DNA from: an uncultured Rhodospirillales bacterium
Lineage (GTDB): Bacteria; Pseudomonadota; Alphaproteobacteria; Acetobacterales; Acetobacteraceae
Assembly (NCBI GenBank): GCA_903843125.1
Contig: CAIMOR010000407.1
Coordinates: 1 to 64,000 of the forward strand
Direction of reading: 5' to 3'
DNA length: 64,000 nucleotides
In this document: one piece after another, positions 24,412-33,246 of the stretch
Layout: each line of letters begins with the position of its first letter
Numbering within the stretch: the first letter of the stretch is position 1
Made by a program: the position numbers and the translations under genes
Notes under the pieces: model-generated
What the model was told of the DNA's origin: nothing
The model's input: only the letters and a program-made list of their open reading frames with translations
Databases searched by the model: none

Positions 24412-26034
24412 TCAGTCCAGCCGGGCCATCGCCTCGCGCCACCAGGCGCGCCGCCGGCCGGGCGCGGAGCCGAACAGCTCCTGCGTGTAGGCGTGCTTCG
24501 GCTGCCGGAACACGGCCAGCGCCGGGCCTTGCTCGACAATCTCGCCACGATGCATCACCGCGATGCGGTCCGCCACCTGCACTGCCACATGCAGGTCGTG
24601 GGTGACGAACAGCAGGCTGAAGCCCAGGTCGCGCTGCATGCTGCCCAGCAGCAGCAGCACCTGCGCCTGCACCGAGACATCCAGCGCCGAGACCGCCTCA
24701 TCCGCGATCAGCAGCCGCGGCCGCATGGTCAGTGCGCGGGCGATGCAGATGCGCTGGCGCTGCCCTCCACTGAACGCGTGCGGGGTGCGTGCCATCGCCT
24801 CCGCGCCAAGGCCCACGCGCTGCAGCAGGTCAACCGCCACGGATCGGGCTTCCACGGCTGGGGTGCCGAGGTTGCGCAGCCCCTCGACCATGGACTGGCC
24901 CACCGTCCAGCGCGGGTTCAGCGAGCGGTTCGGGTCCTGGAACACCACCTGCACCAGCTGCGGCAGCAGCACGTCGGGGGCCGAGAGGTCCTGCCCCGCC
25001 ACCGCCACCGTGCCGCCGCTGGGGGGCACCAGCCGGGCGATGCAACGCGCCAGGCTGGATTTTCCGGAACCGGACTCGCCCACCACCGCCAGCGTCTCCC
25101 CGACGCCGAGGCTGAGCGAGACGTCCCGCACCGCCGCCACGCCTGCGCGCCGCAGCCCAAGTCCGCGCGGCGGGTAGGTCTTCGACAGCCCGCGGACTTC
25201 CAGCACGGCAAGGTCGGCGGCCGGACGCGGCGGGCGGTCTCGGTTGCCCGGCCCGGGCAGCGCGGCCAGCAGGGCGCGGGTGTAGGCGTGCTGCGGCGCG
25301 GCCAGCACTGCTTCGGCGCTGCCTTGCTCCACCACCTGGCCGCGCTGCATGACCGCGACACGATCAGCGATCTCCGCCACCACGCCGAAATCATGGGTGA
25401 CGAACAGCACGGCGGTGCCGGTGCGGGCCTGGATATCCTTGATCAGTGCCAGGACGCCTGCCTGGGTTGTCACATCCAGCGCCGTCGTCGGCTCGTCCGC
25501 AATCAGCAGCGCCGGCTCCAGCGCCAAGGCCATGGCGATCATCACGCGCTGGCGTTGGCCGCCGGAGAGTTCATGCGCGTAGCGGTGGCTCAGCTGCTCC
25601 GGCTCGGGCAGGCGGACCAGCGCCATCAGCTCGCGCACCCGGTCGCGCCGCGCGGCTGCGCCAAGGCTGGTGTGGATGCGCAGCGGCTCCTCGATCAGCC
25701 GGCCCGCGGGCATCGTCGGATTCAGCGCCGTCATCGGTTCCTGGAAGATCATCGCCAAGCGCTGGCCCCGCAGCGAGCGCAGCTCGGCCGGTGGCAGCCG
25801 CAGCAGGTCGCGGCCGTGGAACAGGACGCGCCCGGCGGTAATCCGCAGCGCCGGCGGCAGCAGGCCCATGGTGGCGAAGGCCGTGACCGACTTGCCCGAT
25901 CCCGATTCGCCGACGAGGCAAAGCACCTCGCCCGCATGCACCTCAAGGCTCACCGCCTCAACGGCATGGCCGCGCTCGGCGCCCGGCGGCAGCGCCACGC
26001 TCAGTTGCTCGATCCGCAGCACCGGCTCAGCCAC
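24412..26034 (-). CDS. Dipeptide/oligopeptide ABC transporter, fused double ATP-binding protein (DppD-DppF type)
   Basis: About 540 residues with two complete nucleotide-binding domains in one chain. First: [35 protein letters not shown]. Second: [37 protein letters not shown] (Ala replaces the usual Pro after DE). I prefer the GTG at 26034, which overlaps the DppC stop; upstream ATGs at 26052 and 26064 would place the start inside the permease. It energises the permease pair encoded just upstream. Confidence 0.92.
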   Translation of the reverse strand: MAEPVLRIEQLSVALPPGAERGHAVEAVSLEVHAGEVLCLVGESGSGKSVTAFATMGLLPPALRITAGRVLFHGRDLLRLPPAELRSLRGQRLAMIFQEPMTALNPTMPAGRLIEEPLRIHTSLGAAARRDRVRELMALVRLPEPEQLSHRYAHELSGGQRQRVMIAMALALEPALLIADEPTTALDVTTQAGVLALIKDIQARTGTAVLFVTHDFGVVAEIADRVAVMQRGQVVEQGSAEAVLAAPQHAYTRALLAALPGPGNRDRPPRPAADLAVLEVRGLSKTYPPRGLGLRRAGVAAVRDVSLSLGVGETLAVVGESGSGKSSLARCIARLVPPSGGTVAVAGQDLSAPDVLLPQLVQVVFQDPNRSLNPRWTVGQSMVEGLRNLGTPAVEARSVAVDLLQRVGLGAEAMARTPHAFSGGQRQRICIARALTMRPRLLIADEAVSALDVSVQAQVLLLLGSMQRDLGFSLLFVTHDLHVAVQVADRIAVMHRGEIVEQGPALAVFRQPKHAYTQELFGSAPGRRRAWWREAMARLD

Positions 26035-26851
26035 GGCGAGCCTCCAGCGCATCCTGCAGCCCATCGCCGAGCAGGTTGATGGCGAAGACCGCCGAGGCCA
26101 GGGTCAGGCCGGGGAACAGGATGATCCAGGGCGCCACGCGGAACAGCGTCCGGCCATCCGCCATGATGTTGCCCCAGCTGGGAATATCCGGCGGCAGGCC
26201 CAGCCCGAGGAAGCTCAGCGTCGCTTCCAGCAGCATGGCGCTGGCCGCGATATGGGTGCACAGCACGGCCAGTGGCGCCAGCACGCCCGGCAGCATATGG
26301 CGGAACACGATGCCCGCGCCGGAGGTGCCCAGCATCGTCGCCGCCTCGACATACGGCTCCTCCCGCAGCGAGAGCAGCGCGCCCCGCACCAGCCGCGCCA
26401 CGCGTGGAATATCGTTGATGCCAATGGCGGCGATGACGGTGCCGAGCCCGGCATCCAGCACCGAGACCAGCGCGATCGCCACCATGATGCCGGGGATCGC
26501 CATCACCCCGTCCATGACGCGCATGATGATGCCGTCCAGCCATCGCACATAGCCTGCCAATAGCCCCAGCAGCGTGCCAACCAGCCCGCTGAGCAACGCC
26601 ACCGCCAGGCCGACCGCCAGTGAGGCGCCGCTGCCATGCACCACGCGGGCGAAGACGTCCCGACCCAGCCGGTCGGAGCCAAACCAATGCAGGGCAGAGG
26701 GCGCGCGCAGGCGTTGGCCTGGCAACATGGCCTGCGCGTCCGCGCCACCCAGCCAAGGTCCGCAGAGCGCCAGCAGCACAAAGCCTGCCAGCAGCAATCC
26801 GCCGACCGCCAGCGCGCCGTGGCGCCGTGCCAGGGCCAGCGCGGCGGTCAA
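26027..26851 (-). CDS. Dipeptide ABC transporter permease, DppC type
   Basis: 274 residues from a TTG at 26851 that overlaps the DppB stop (TTGA). The N-terminus TAALALARRHGALAVGG and the following hydrophobic segment fit the OppC N-terminal domain. The family motif HWFGSDRLGRDVFARVVHG is next, and the coupling loop is ATMLGTSGAGIVFRHMLPG. Longer open frames upstream are antisense shadow. Inner membrane. Confidence 0.9.
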   Translation of the reverse strand: MTAALALARRHGALAVGGLLLAGFVLLALCGPWLGGADAQAMLPGQRLRAPSALHWFGSDRLGRDVFARVVHGSGASLAVGLAVALLSGLVGTLLGLLAGYVRWLDGIIMRVMDGVMAIPGIMVAIALVSVLDAGLGTVIAAIGINDIPRVARLVRGALLSLREEPYVEAATMLGTSGAGIVFRHMLPGVLAPLAVLCTHIAASAMLLEATLSFLGLGLPPDIPSWGNIMADGRTLFRVAPWIILFPGLTLASAVFAINLLGDGLQDALEARRG

Positions 26852-27786
26852 TAGCGGATCCTCGGGTCGAGTGCGGCATAGGCCAGGTCGACCACCAGGT
26901 TCAGCAGCACGTAGACCACCGAGAACAGCAGCACGACGCATTGAATTACCGGGTAGTCCCGCGCCAGCACCGCCTCCACCACCAGGCGGCCGAGGCCGGG
27001 CAGATTGAACACCGTCTCGGTCACCACCACGCCGGTCAGAACCACGCCGAAGCCGACGCCGATGATGGTGACGATGGGCACCGCGGCGTTGCGCAGCGCC
27101 ACGCGCAGGAAGACGCGTGCCTCGGTCGCGCCCAGCGCGCGGGCGGTGCGGATGTAGTCCTGGTCCAGCGTCTCCAGCAGGCTGGCGCGGGTGATGCGGG
27201 CGATCAGCGCCAGGAACACCGTGCTCATCGCCACCGCGGGCAGGGCGATGCGTCGGGACCATTCCAGCGCGTCCTCGCCGATGCGGACATAGCCCTGCGC
27301 CGGCAGCCAGCCTAGGCTGATGGCGAACCACCAGACCAGCAGGTAGCCGACGACGAAGCTGGGCACCGAGAACCCGCCAACGCAGACCAGCCCCACCGCG
27401 CGGTCCAGCCAGCCGCCACGATGCCGCGCCGCCAGCATGCCAAGGCCAACGCCCAGCAGCACGGAGACCAGTATGGTGGCCAGCGCCAGCGAGAGCGTCG
27501 CCTCCAACCGTTCCCCCACCATCCGCGCCACCGTGTCGCCCGAGATTAGGGAGCGCCCGAACTCGCCATGCAGCAGCTGCCCGAGCCAGGCGAGGAACTG
27601 CTGCCACACCGGCAGGTCCAACTCCAATGCGGCGCGGATCGCCGCCAGCCGCTCCGGGGTTGCATCCTCGCCTGCCAGTTCGGCCGCCGGGTCGCCGGAG
27701 GCACGCAGGAACAGGAATACCAGCACCGAGACGGCGGCCACCACCGGCAGCGCGGCCAGCAGGCGCCGAGCGGCGAAGCGCAGCAC
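26848..27786 (-). CDS. Dipeptide ABC transporter permease, DppB type
   Basis: 312 residues from a GTG at 27786, two bases after the receptor stop; an ATG at 27810 would overlap the receptor gene by 22 bases. N-terminal helix LRFAARRLLAALPVVAAV is typical of DppB, and the coupling loop is ARALGATEARVFLRVALRN. It pairs with the DppC-type permease in one inner-membrane channel. Confidence 0.9.
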   Translation of the reverse strand: MLRFAARRLLAALPVVAAVSVLVFLFLRASGDPAAELAGEDATPERLAAIRAALELDLPVWQQFLAWLGQLLHGEFGRSLISGDTVARMVGERLEATLSLALATILVSVLLGVGLGMLAARHRGGWLDRAVGLVCVGGFSVPSFVVGYLLVWWFAISLGWLPAQGYVRIGEDALEWSRRIALPAVAMSTVFLALIARITRASLLETLDQDYIRTARALGATEARVFLRVALRNAAVPIVTIIGVGFGVVLTGVVVTETVFNLPGLGRLVVEAVLARDYPVIQCVVLLFSVVYVLLNLVVDLAYAALDPRIRY

Positions 27787-27788
27787 GC

Positions 27789-29354
27789 TCAGCGCTTGCC
27801 CACGTTCCACAGCATCAGCGCCGGCGCCGGGAACAGCCCGGTGACGTTGCTGCGGAAGGCGGCCAGCGCCTTGAAGGTGCCGGTGGGCATGTAGATCGCC
27901 TGGTCGTAGGCCAGGCGCTGCACCTCGGCCGCCAGGCGGCGGCGCTCCGCGGCGTCAGGCTCGCGTGAGAAGCGTTCGCGCAGCACCTCCATCTCCGGCA
28001 CGCTCGGCCAGCCCCAGGGCGCCTGCTTGCCGGCGCCGGAGAGCGTCGCATTCACCACCGGGTCCATCACATCGGGCGCGGTCCAGGTGGAGCAGGCGAT
28101 GTTCCAGCCTTCCGGCGGCGGCGCCTGGGTCAACCGGCGGCGGGTGAAGGTGGACCAGTCCATCGCCCGCACATCCACCGTGAAGCCGATGTCGCGCAAC
28201 GCACGCGTCAGTACCTCGCCGATCGGCCCGGCCGTCGCGCTGTTGGTGGCGTGGAACTGCACGATGGGCTTGCCGTCGTAGCCGCTGGCCCGCAATTGCT
28301 CCCGGGCGGCCGCGAGGTTGAAGCCCGGTACGCCCTGCTGCGTCTCATACGGCGAGCCGCAGGAATAGACCGAGGTGCAGACCTGGTAGTATTCGGGCTT
28401 GCCGACCAGCGCTTCCAGGAAGGCGCGCTGGTCGATGCCCAACGCCACGGCGCGGCGCACCTGCACGTTGTCGAAGGGTGGATGCAGGCAGTTGAAGCGG
28501 ACGAAACCCAGTTGGCCAACCTCGTTGTGCACCATCACACGCAGGTCACGCTCGGCCTCCACCAGCGGGGCCAGGTCGTGCGGCAACTCGTGGATCAGGT
28601 CGATCTCGTTGTTGGTCAGCGCGTTCACGGCGGTCATGCCGTCGCGGAACTCGATCCACTCGATGGTATCGACCATCGGCCGCTTGGCACCGCTGGCCCA
28701 TTCGCCGGGCTCAGCGCGCGGCACGTAGCCGGCGTGGCGGTGGAACACCAGCTTCACGCCGGCACTGCTGGCGGCGGGGTCATAGCGGAATGGGCCGGAG
28801 CCGACGAACTCGTGCACCGCCTCGGTGCCCGGCGTACGCGCAATGCGCTCCGGCATGATGAAGGGGACCGACGCGCCGACCTTGCCGAGCGAGGCCAGCA
28901 CGAGTTCATAAGGCTGCTTCAGCACCAGGCGGAAGCTGCGGTCGTCCAGCACCTGCCAGCGCTCGGTCACAGCCGCCAGCTTCTGCCCCATGCCATCGCG
29001 CTGCGCCCAGCGCTGGATGGAGGTGGTGCAGTCGGCCGCGATGACAGCTGCGCCGTCGTGGAAGCTCAGGCCCGGGCGAAGGTGAAAGGTATAGGCCAGC
29101 CGGTCCGGGCTGACCTCCCAGCGTTCCACCATCTGCGGCTTCGGCGTGTAGCTCTTGTCCACCGCGAACAGCGTATCGTAGACGAGGTAGCCGAAGTCGC
29201 GCTCGGTGAAGCTGGTGGTGAAGTGCGGGTCCAGGATGCGCGGGATGGAAGTCTTGGCCATCCTCAACACGCTGCGGCCCTGTGCAGCGGCGCGCGTGGC
29301 GCCTGCCACGCCGAGCGCCGTTGCCCCAAGCGCGACACTCCGCCTGCCGATCAT
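27789..29354 (-). CDS. Dipeptide/opine ABC transporter substrate-binding protein (SBP_bac_5)
   Basis: 521-residue periplasmic receptor. Signal peptide with cleavage near TRAAAQG. Family 5 features: LRMAKTSIPRILDPHFTTSF, WEVSPDRLAYTFHLRPGLSFHDG and AVALGIDQRAFLEALVG. A strong ribosome-binding site (AGGAGG) lies just upstream of the ATG. It is the first gene of an operon receptor-DppB-DppC-DppDF-amidohydrolase. A second, related receptor is encoded 297 bases upstream. Confidence 0.92.
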   Translation of the reverse strand: MIGRRSVALGATALGVAGATRAAAQGRSVLRMAKTSIPRILDPHFTTSFTERDFGYLVYDTLFAVDKSYTPKPQMVERWEVSPDRLAYTFHLRPGLSFHDGAAVIAADCTTSIQRWAQRDGMGQKLAAVTERWQVLDDRSFRLVLKQPYELVLASLGKVGASVPFIMPERIARTPGTEAVHEFVGSGPFRYDPAASSAGVKLVFHRHAGYVPRAEPGEWASGAKRPMVDTIEWIEFRDGMTAVNALTNNEIDLIHELPHDLAPLVEAERDLRVMVHNEVGQLGFVRFNCLHPPFDNVQVRRAVALGIDQRAFLEALVGKPEYYQVCTSVYSCGSPYETQQGVPGFNLAAAREQLRASGYDGKPIVQFHATNSATAGPIGEVLTRALRDIGFTVDVRAMDWSTFTRRRLTQAPPPEGWNIACSTWTAPDVMDPVVNATLSGAGKQAPWGWPSVPEMEVLRERFSREPDAAERRRLAAEVQRLAYDQAIYMPTGTFKALAAFRSNVTGLFPAPALMLWNVGKR

Positions 29355-29651
29355 CGGTCGTGCCTCCTGCCATGCGACAATCCGGCTGGCGCGGCAACGG
29401 CACTTTGCTTCAACGCGGCTGACCGGCTATGCCACCGGCCCGCGGTAACGGTCGGCAGGCAGCGGCCGGTGCCTGGCTTGGTGCGGCCGATCTGCAGGAA
29501 TTGCATCGGGGGTCCTTTCTCGTGACCGCAGTGCACTACGAACCATCCGTCGGCGCTCGTCCAGCCTTCCGTTCCGTCCTGGCACCGTGGGGCTCGCCGG
29601 ACGGCGCCATCGCTCCTTCCGCGACGCGGCGGCCCCGGGCGGGCCCCCGCA
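29355..29651. other. 297-base gap between two receptor genes
   Basis: This gap lies downstream of the TauD/second-receptor unit and upstream of the Dpp operon, all on the minus strand. It should hold a promoter for the Dpp operon. I see no gene, no strong terminator and no clear operator in it. Confidence 0.4.
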
Positions 29652-31268
29652 TCAGCGCGCCCGGGTCGGCGCGGTCTGGCTGCGGTGCAGGTTCCAGAAC
29701 ACCGGCACCGGTACTTCCAGCAGGCCCTGCAGGTTGGCGCGGTACGCGGGCGGCACGGCGAACTGGCCGGCCAATGCCAGCGCCACCTCCGCATGGGCCC
29801 GGGCCTGAATGTCGGCGGCAATCTCGCGTTGGCGCGGCAGGCCGCGTGCGGCACCGAAGGCGGCCAACAGCGGCGTGGTTGCGGCGTCGCACGACCACCC
29901 CGGGAAGTTGGCGCAGTTGTTGGCGATGGGATAGTTGGAAAGCGGTGTCGCCAGGTCCTCCGCCGCCCAGATCAACGGCAGCACCGACCAGCCGCCCTGC
30001 GCCAGCGGGCCGCGGTTGAAGCGCTGCTGCGCCACCGAGGACCAGTCGGTGGCGCGCACCTGCACGTTGAAGCCGGCCTGGCGCAATCGGTCGATGGTGA
30101 CCAGGGCGATGGTGTTGATGACGGGTACGTCGGTGCTCTGGAACACCAGCACTGGTTCGTTGGCGTAGCCGGCCTGGCGCATCAGCGCGCGGGCCCGCTC
30201 CAGGCTCGGCTGGCGCAGCGGCGCCACGCCGGCATCGCTCTCGTACGGCGAGCCGCAGGTGTAGACCGAAAGGCATTGCTCACGGTGCATGTCGGCCGGC
30301 AGGCCCAGCGCCGCCATGAACTCCTGCTGGTCCATCAGCTGCTGCACCGCCTGCCGCAGCAGTGGATTGTCGAACGGCGGTTGTGCCTGGTTCAGCACCA
30401 CCACGCCCATGAACTGCGGCGCCGCAGCGCCGGCCGCAAGCCGCACGCTGGGGTCGCGGCGAAGCTGGTCAAGGTAGTCGAAGGGGGCGCGCTGGATGTA
30501 GTCCAGCTCGCCGCGCTGCAGCGCCGCCACCTTGGTGGTAGGGTCGGGGATCGAGACGAACTCGGCGCGCTCGAAATGCACCACCTTGCCGCCGGCGGTC
30601 CCGTCGACCGGTTCCGCGCGCGGCCGATAGCGCGGGTTGCGCAGGAATACCGCACGGTCGCCGGCGCGGAACTCGCTGGCGGCGAAGCGATAGGGACCAG
30701 AGCCGATGACCTCGGGGATCGGCTTCGTGGGATCGGTCGCCGCCAGCCGCGCCGGCATCATCGCCGGGAAGATCGAGGAGTATTTCCCCAGCGCCTCGAC
30801 CACGAAGCCGAACGGCCGCGCCAATTGCAGGCTGAAGCGGCGCGCGTCCACCACGGCCAGGGACGCGGTGGCGGCCAGCATCAGCCGGCCCATGCCGTCG
30901 CGGGCGCCCCAGCGGCGGATGGAGGCTACGCAGTCCTCGGCCGTCACCGGGCTGCCGTCGTGCCATTCCAGCCCCTCGCGCAGCGTGAAGTCGTAGCGCA
31001 GGCCATCCTCGCTGACGGTCCAGCCTTCCAGCATCTGCGGGCGGTAGTGGCCGTGGCTGTCCTGCGCAATCAGCTGGTCGAACACCATCAGCGCGAAGTT
31101 GCGCGTCAGGTAGGCGCTGGTGATGTGCGGGTCCAGCACCTGCAACTCGCCGTCCAGCGAGATGCGCAGGGGCACCGGGTCTGGCGCGGATGCCTGGGTC
31201 TGAACCTGGGCCTGAGCCTGGGTGGCACCTAGGGCGAGCGCCAGCAGCGCCGCGAGCAGGGTGCGCAT
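29652..31268 (-). CDS. Second dipeptide/opine-type ABC substrate-binding protein (SBP_bac_5)
   Basis: 538 residues. The signal peptide is followed by a short Gln-rich stretch (ATQAQAQVQTQASA), so the exact cleavage site is ambiguous. Family 5 features: GELQVLDPHITSAYLTRNF, YDFTLREGLEWHDG and AVQQLMDQQEFMAALG. The ATG at 31268 overlaps the dioxygenase stop (TGATG), so the receptor and the TauD-family enzyme are co-translated. It may share the DppBCDF channel encoded downstream. Confidence 0.9.
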   Translation of the reverse strand: MRTLLAALLALALGATQAQAQVQTQASAPDPVPLRISLDGELQVLDPHITSAYLTRNFALMVFDQLIAQDSHGHYRPQMLEGWTVSEDGLRYDFTLREGLEWHDGSPVTAEDCVASIRRWGARDGMGRLMLAATASLAVVDARRFSLQLARPFGFVVEALGKYSSIFPAMMPARLAATDPTKPIPEVIGSGPYRFAASEFRAGDRAVFLRNPRYRPRAEPVDGTAGGKVVHFERAEFVSIPDPTTKVAALQRGELDYIQRAPFDYLDQLRRDPSVRLAAGAAAPQFMGVVVLNQAQPPFDNPLLRQAVQQLMDQQEFMAALGLPADMHREQCLSVYTCGSPYESDAGVAPLRQPSLERARALMRQAGYANEPVLVFQSTDVPVINTIALVTIDRLRQAGFNVQVRATDWSSVAQQRFNRGPLAQGGWSVLPLIWAAEDLATPLSNYPIANNCANFPGWSCDAATTPLLAAFGAARGLPRQREIAADIQARAHAEVALALAGQFAVPPAYRANLQGLLEVPVPVFWNLHRSQTAPTRAR

Positions 31269-32107
31269 CAGGCTGCCATCAGCGCGGTGCGGCGCAATGT
31301 GCGGGGCTGGCTCTCGTCGAACGGCGTGCGGGCGTGCTGCAGTGTACGGTTGTTCCACAGCACCAGGTCGTGCGGCTGCCAATGGTGGCGGTACAGCGCC
31401 TCGCTGGTCTCGATCCGCCGGCGCACCTCGGCCAGCAGCGGGGCGGCCGCGTCCTCCGCCATGCCCACGATGCTGCGGGTCAGCTGCTTGCGGCCGATCC
31501 ACAGCGCCTCGCGTCCGGTCTCCGGCTCCACCCAGATCAGCGGATGCTCGCTGACCACCATGGTCTCCTCGGCGATGCTGACATTGTAGGCCGCTGCCGT
31601 CGCCGCGTCGTAATGGCGGCCGGTGCGGGCGCGCAGCGGCAGCAATTCGGCGCGCAGGGACGGCGGCATTGCGGCGATGACCTGGGAGGTATCGCAGAAC
31701 ACCGTGTCGCCGCCCTCGGTCGGTACCTCGATGGCGTAGAGCATCAGTGCCGCCAGTGGTTCGGGGTAGAACAACTGGTCCATGTGCAGGCGCAACTCGC
31801 CGCGGCCGAAGACGCCATCGGCCAGCACGTTGGAGACGTGGGAGCTGTAGCCATCCACCGGCTTCACCTTGTTGTGCTCGCGGATCTCGCTACGGCCGAA
31901 GATCTCCCCGAAGCGCTGCTGCGTCGCCGGGTCCATTGCCTGGCCACGCAGCACCAGCACCTGGTATCGGCGATAGGCGGCCAGCAGCGCCGCGGCGATA
32001 CCAGGCGTTATCGGCGCCTGAATGTCGAAGCCGGTGATCTCGGCGCCGAAATGCGGGGTGAGCGGGCGGAAGCCAGGCAAGGTTTCGATGACCGAGATGA
32101 CGCTCAT
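31268..32107 (-). CDS. TauD/TfdA-family Fe(II)/2-oxoglutarate dioxygenase
   Basis: 279-residue dioxygenase. Iron ligands: His and Asp in LHMDQLF and the distal His in LQHARTPF. A downstream Arg (QPRTLRR) is placed to bind 2-oxoglutarate. N-terminal family features: PHFGAEITGFDIQAPI and YQVLVLRGQ. Relatives hydroxylate taurine, sulfonates, 2,4-D, alpha-amino acids or betaines. Here it is coupled to a peptide/opine-type receptor and not to an SsuABC system, so the substrate may be a modified amino acid or opine. Confidence 0.88.
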   Translation of the reverse strand: MSVISVIETLPGFRPLTPHFGAEITGFDIQAPITPGIAAALLAAYRRYQVLVLRGQAMDPATQQRFGEIFGRSEIREHNKVKPVDGYSSHVSNVLADGVFGRGELRLHMDQLFYPEPLAALMLYAIEVPTEGGDTVFCDTSQVIAAMPPSLRAELLPLRARTGRHYDAATAAAYNVSIAEETMVVSEHPLIWVEPETGREALWIGRKQLTRSIVGMAEDAAAPLLAEVRRRIETSEALYRHHWQPHDLVLWNNRTLQHARTPFDESQPRTLRRTALMAA

Positions 32108-32226
32108 GGCAAGGCCTCCTGTCGCCGCAAGTCCGGATCATCAACCGGAATGCGCGGCGACGGCAACCGCCATGGCTCCAGGCTCGGCGCCGCCGATACC
32201 GCGACCCGCGCCGAGCGTGGCTGCGC

Positions 32227-33243
32227 TCAGTCCTCGGCGACGAAGCCGGTGGCGCGCACCACGTCGGCGTAGCGGGCGAAGTCCCGGCGGTAGCCGGCGT
32301 CGAATGCGGCCATGGTGGTCGGCTCCGGCTCGGCGCCCAGGCGGGCGAAAGCGGCCGCACCTGCGGCCGAGCGCAGCAGGTCCGAGACCAGCGCGTGCAC
32401 TCGCTCGAGCAGCGGCGCCGGGGTGCCGGCCGGCGCCAGCACGCCCGACCAGTCCTGGAACACCACCGTGGGGTAACCGGCCTCCGCCAGGGTCGGCACG
32501 TCCGGCGTGAAGCGGCTGCGTTGCGCGCCGGTGGTGGCCAGGATGCGCAGGCCCCTGCCTTGCTGCGGCAGCACCTCCGGCAGCGGGTTCACCCCCGCCG
32601 CCAGGTGGCCGCCGACCAGGTCGGTCACTACCGGGGCGCCGCCACGATAGGGCACCAGGGTCAACTCGATGCCGGCGGCGCGGGCGAACATGGCGCCGGC
32701 GAAATGCTGGCTGGAGCCGGATGGCGCGCCGAACTGGGCCTTCTCGGGGTTGGCGCGGCACCAGGCGATGAAATCGGCGATGGTGCGCACGCCGTCCGGC
32801 ACCGCCGGGCCGACGCTCAGCGCGTGCACGCCGCGGGTGGTCTGCACTACCGGCGTGAAATCGCGCAGCGCGTCGTAGCCCAGGCGGCGGTAGATGTGCG
32901 GGAAGATCATCAGCGGAAAGGCCGGCGTGTAGAGCAGCACGCTGCCATCTGCCGGGGCCTGCTTGACATGCTCGGTGCCCAGGCGCCCGCCGGCGCCGGT
33001 GCGGTTGTCGACGATGGCGTTGGCGGCGTAGCTGCCCTTCAGCGCCGCCGCCACCAGCCGCGCCGCGCCATCCGTCGCGCCGCCGGCGGGGAAGGCGACC
33101 ACGACCGTGACCTGCCGGAGCGCTTCCTCGGCGCGGGCCAGCGTCGGTAATGTCTCGGCGCGGGCCAGCGCCGGCAATGTCTCGGCGCGGGCCAGCGCCG
33201 GTAAGGCCAGGGTGGCACCCAACAGCAAGCGGCGGTGCGGCAT
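32227..33243 (-). CDS. Bug family (TctC) receptor with triplicated signal-peptide cleavage region
   Basis: 338 residues. Bug motifs QVTVVVAFPAGGATDGAARLV and NAIVDNRTGAGGRLGTE are clear. The N-terminus is odd: after MPHRRLLLGATLALP come three nine-residue units, ALARAETLP, ALARAETLP and TLARAEEAL. They are encoded by tandem 27-base repeats (33127-33207), and each carries an Ala-x-Ala-like signal peptidase site. The reading frame is kept, so the gene should be functional. It precedes a D-2-hydroxyacid dehydrogenase transcribed from the same strand further along. Confidence 0.9.
   Translation of the reverse strand: MPHRRLLLGATLALPALARAETLPALARAETLPTLARAEEALRQVTVVVAFPAGGATDGAARLVAAALKGSYAANAIVDNRTGAGGRLGTEHVKQAPADGSVLLYTPAFPLMIFPHIYRRLGYDALRDFTPVVQTTRGVHALSVGPAVPDGVRTIADFIAWCRANPEKAQFGAPSGSSQHFAGAMFARAAGIELTLVPYRGGAPVVTDLVGGHLAAGVNPLPEVLPQQGRGLRILATTGAQRSRFTPDVPTLAEAGYPTVVFQDWSGVLAPAGTPAPLLERVHALVSDLLRSAAGAAAFARLGAEPEPTTMAAFDAGYRRDFARYADVVRATGFVAED
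33127..33207. repeat. Tandem 27-bp repeat, three copies, inside a signal-peptide coding region
   Basis: Three direct copies begin at 33127, 33154 and 33181 with core CTCGGCGCGGGCCAGCG. The first two differ at two bases and the third diverges over its last few bases. The unit is nine codons, so the Bug reading frame is unaffected. It arose by recent local duplication. Confidence 0.9.
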
Positions 33244-33246
33244 GGC

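Noticed and set aside
26851..27607. N-terminal extension of the DppC-type permease by some 250 residues
   Set aside because: The extra segment is antisense-like, Arg/Gly-rich and overlaps the whole DppB gene; a TTG overlapping the DppB stop gives the normal length.
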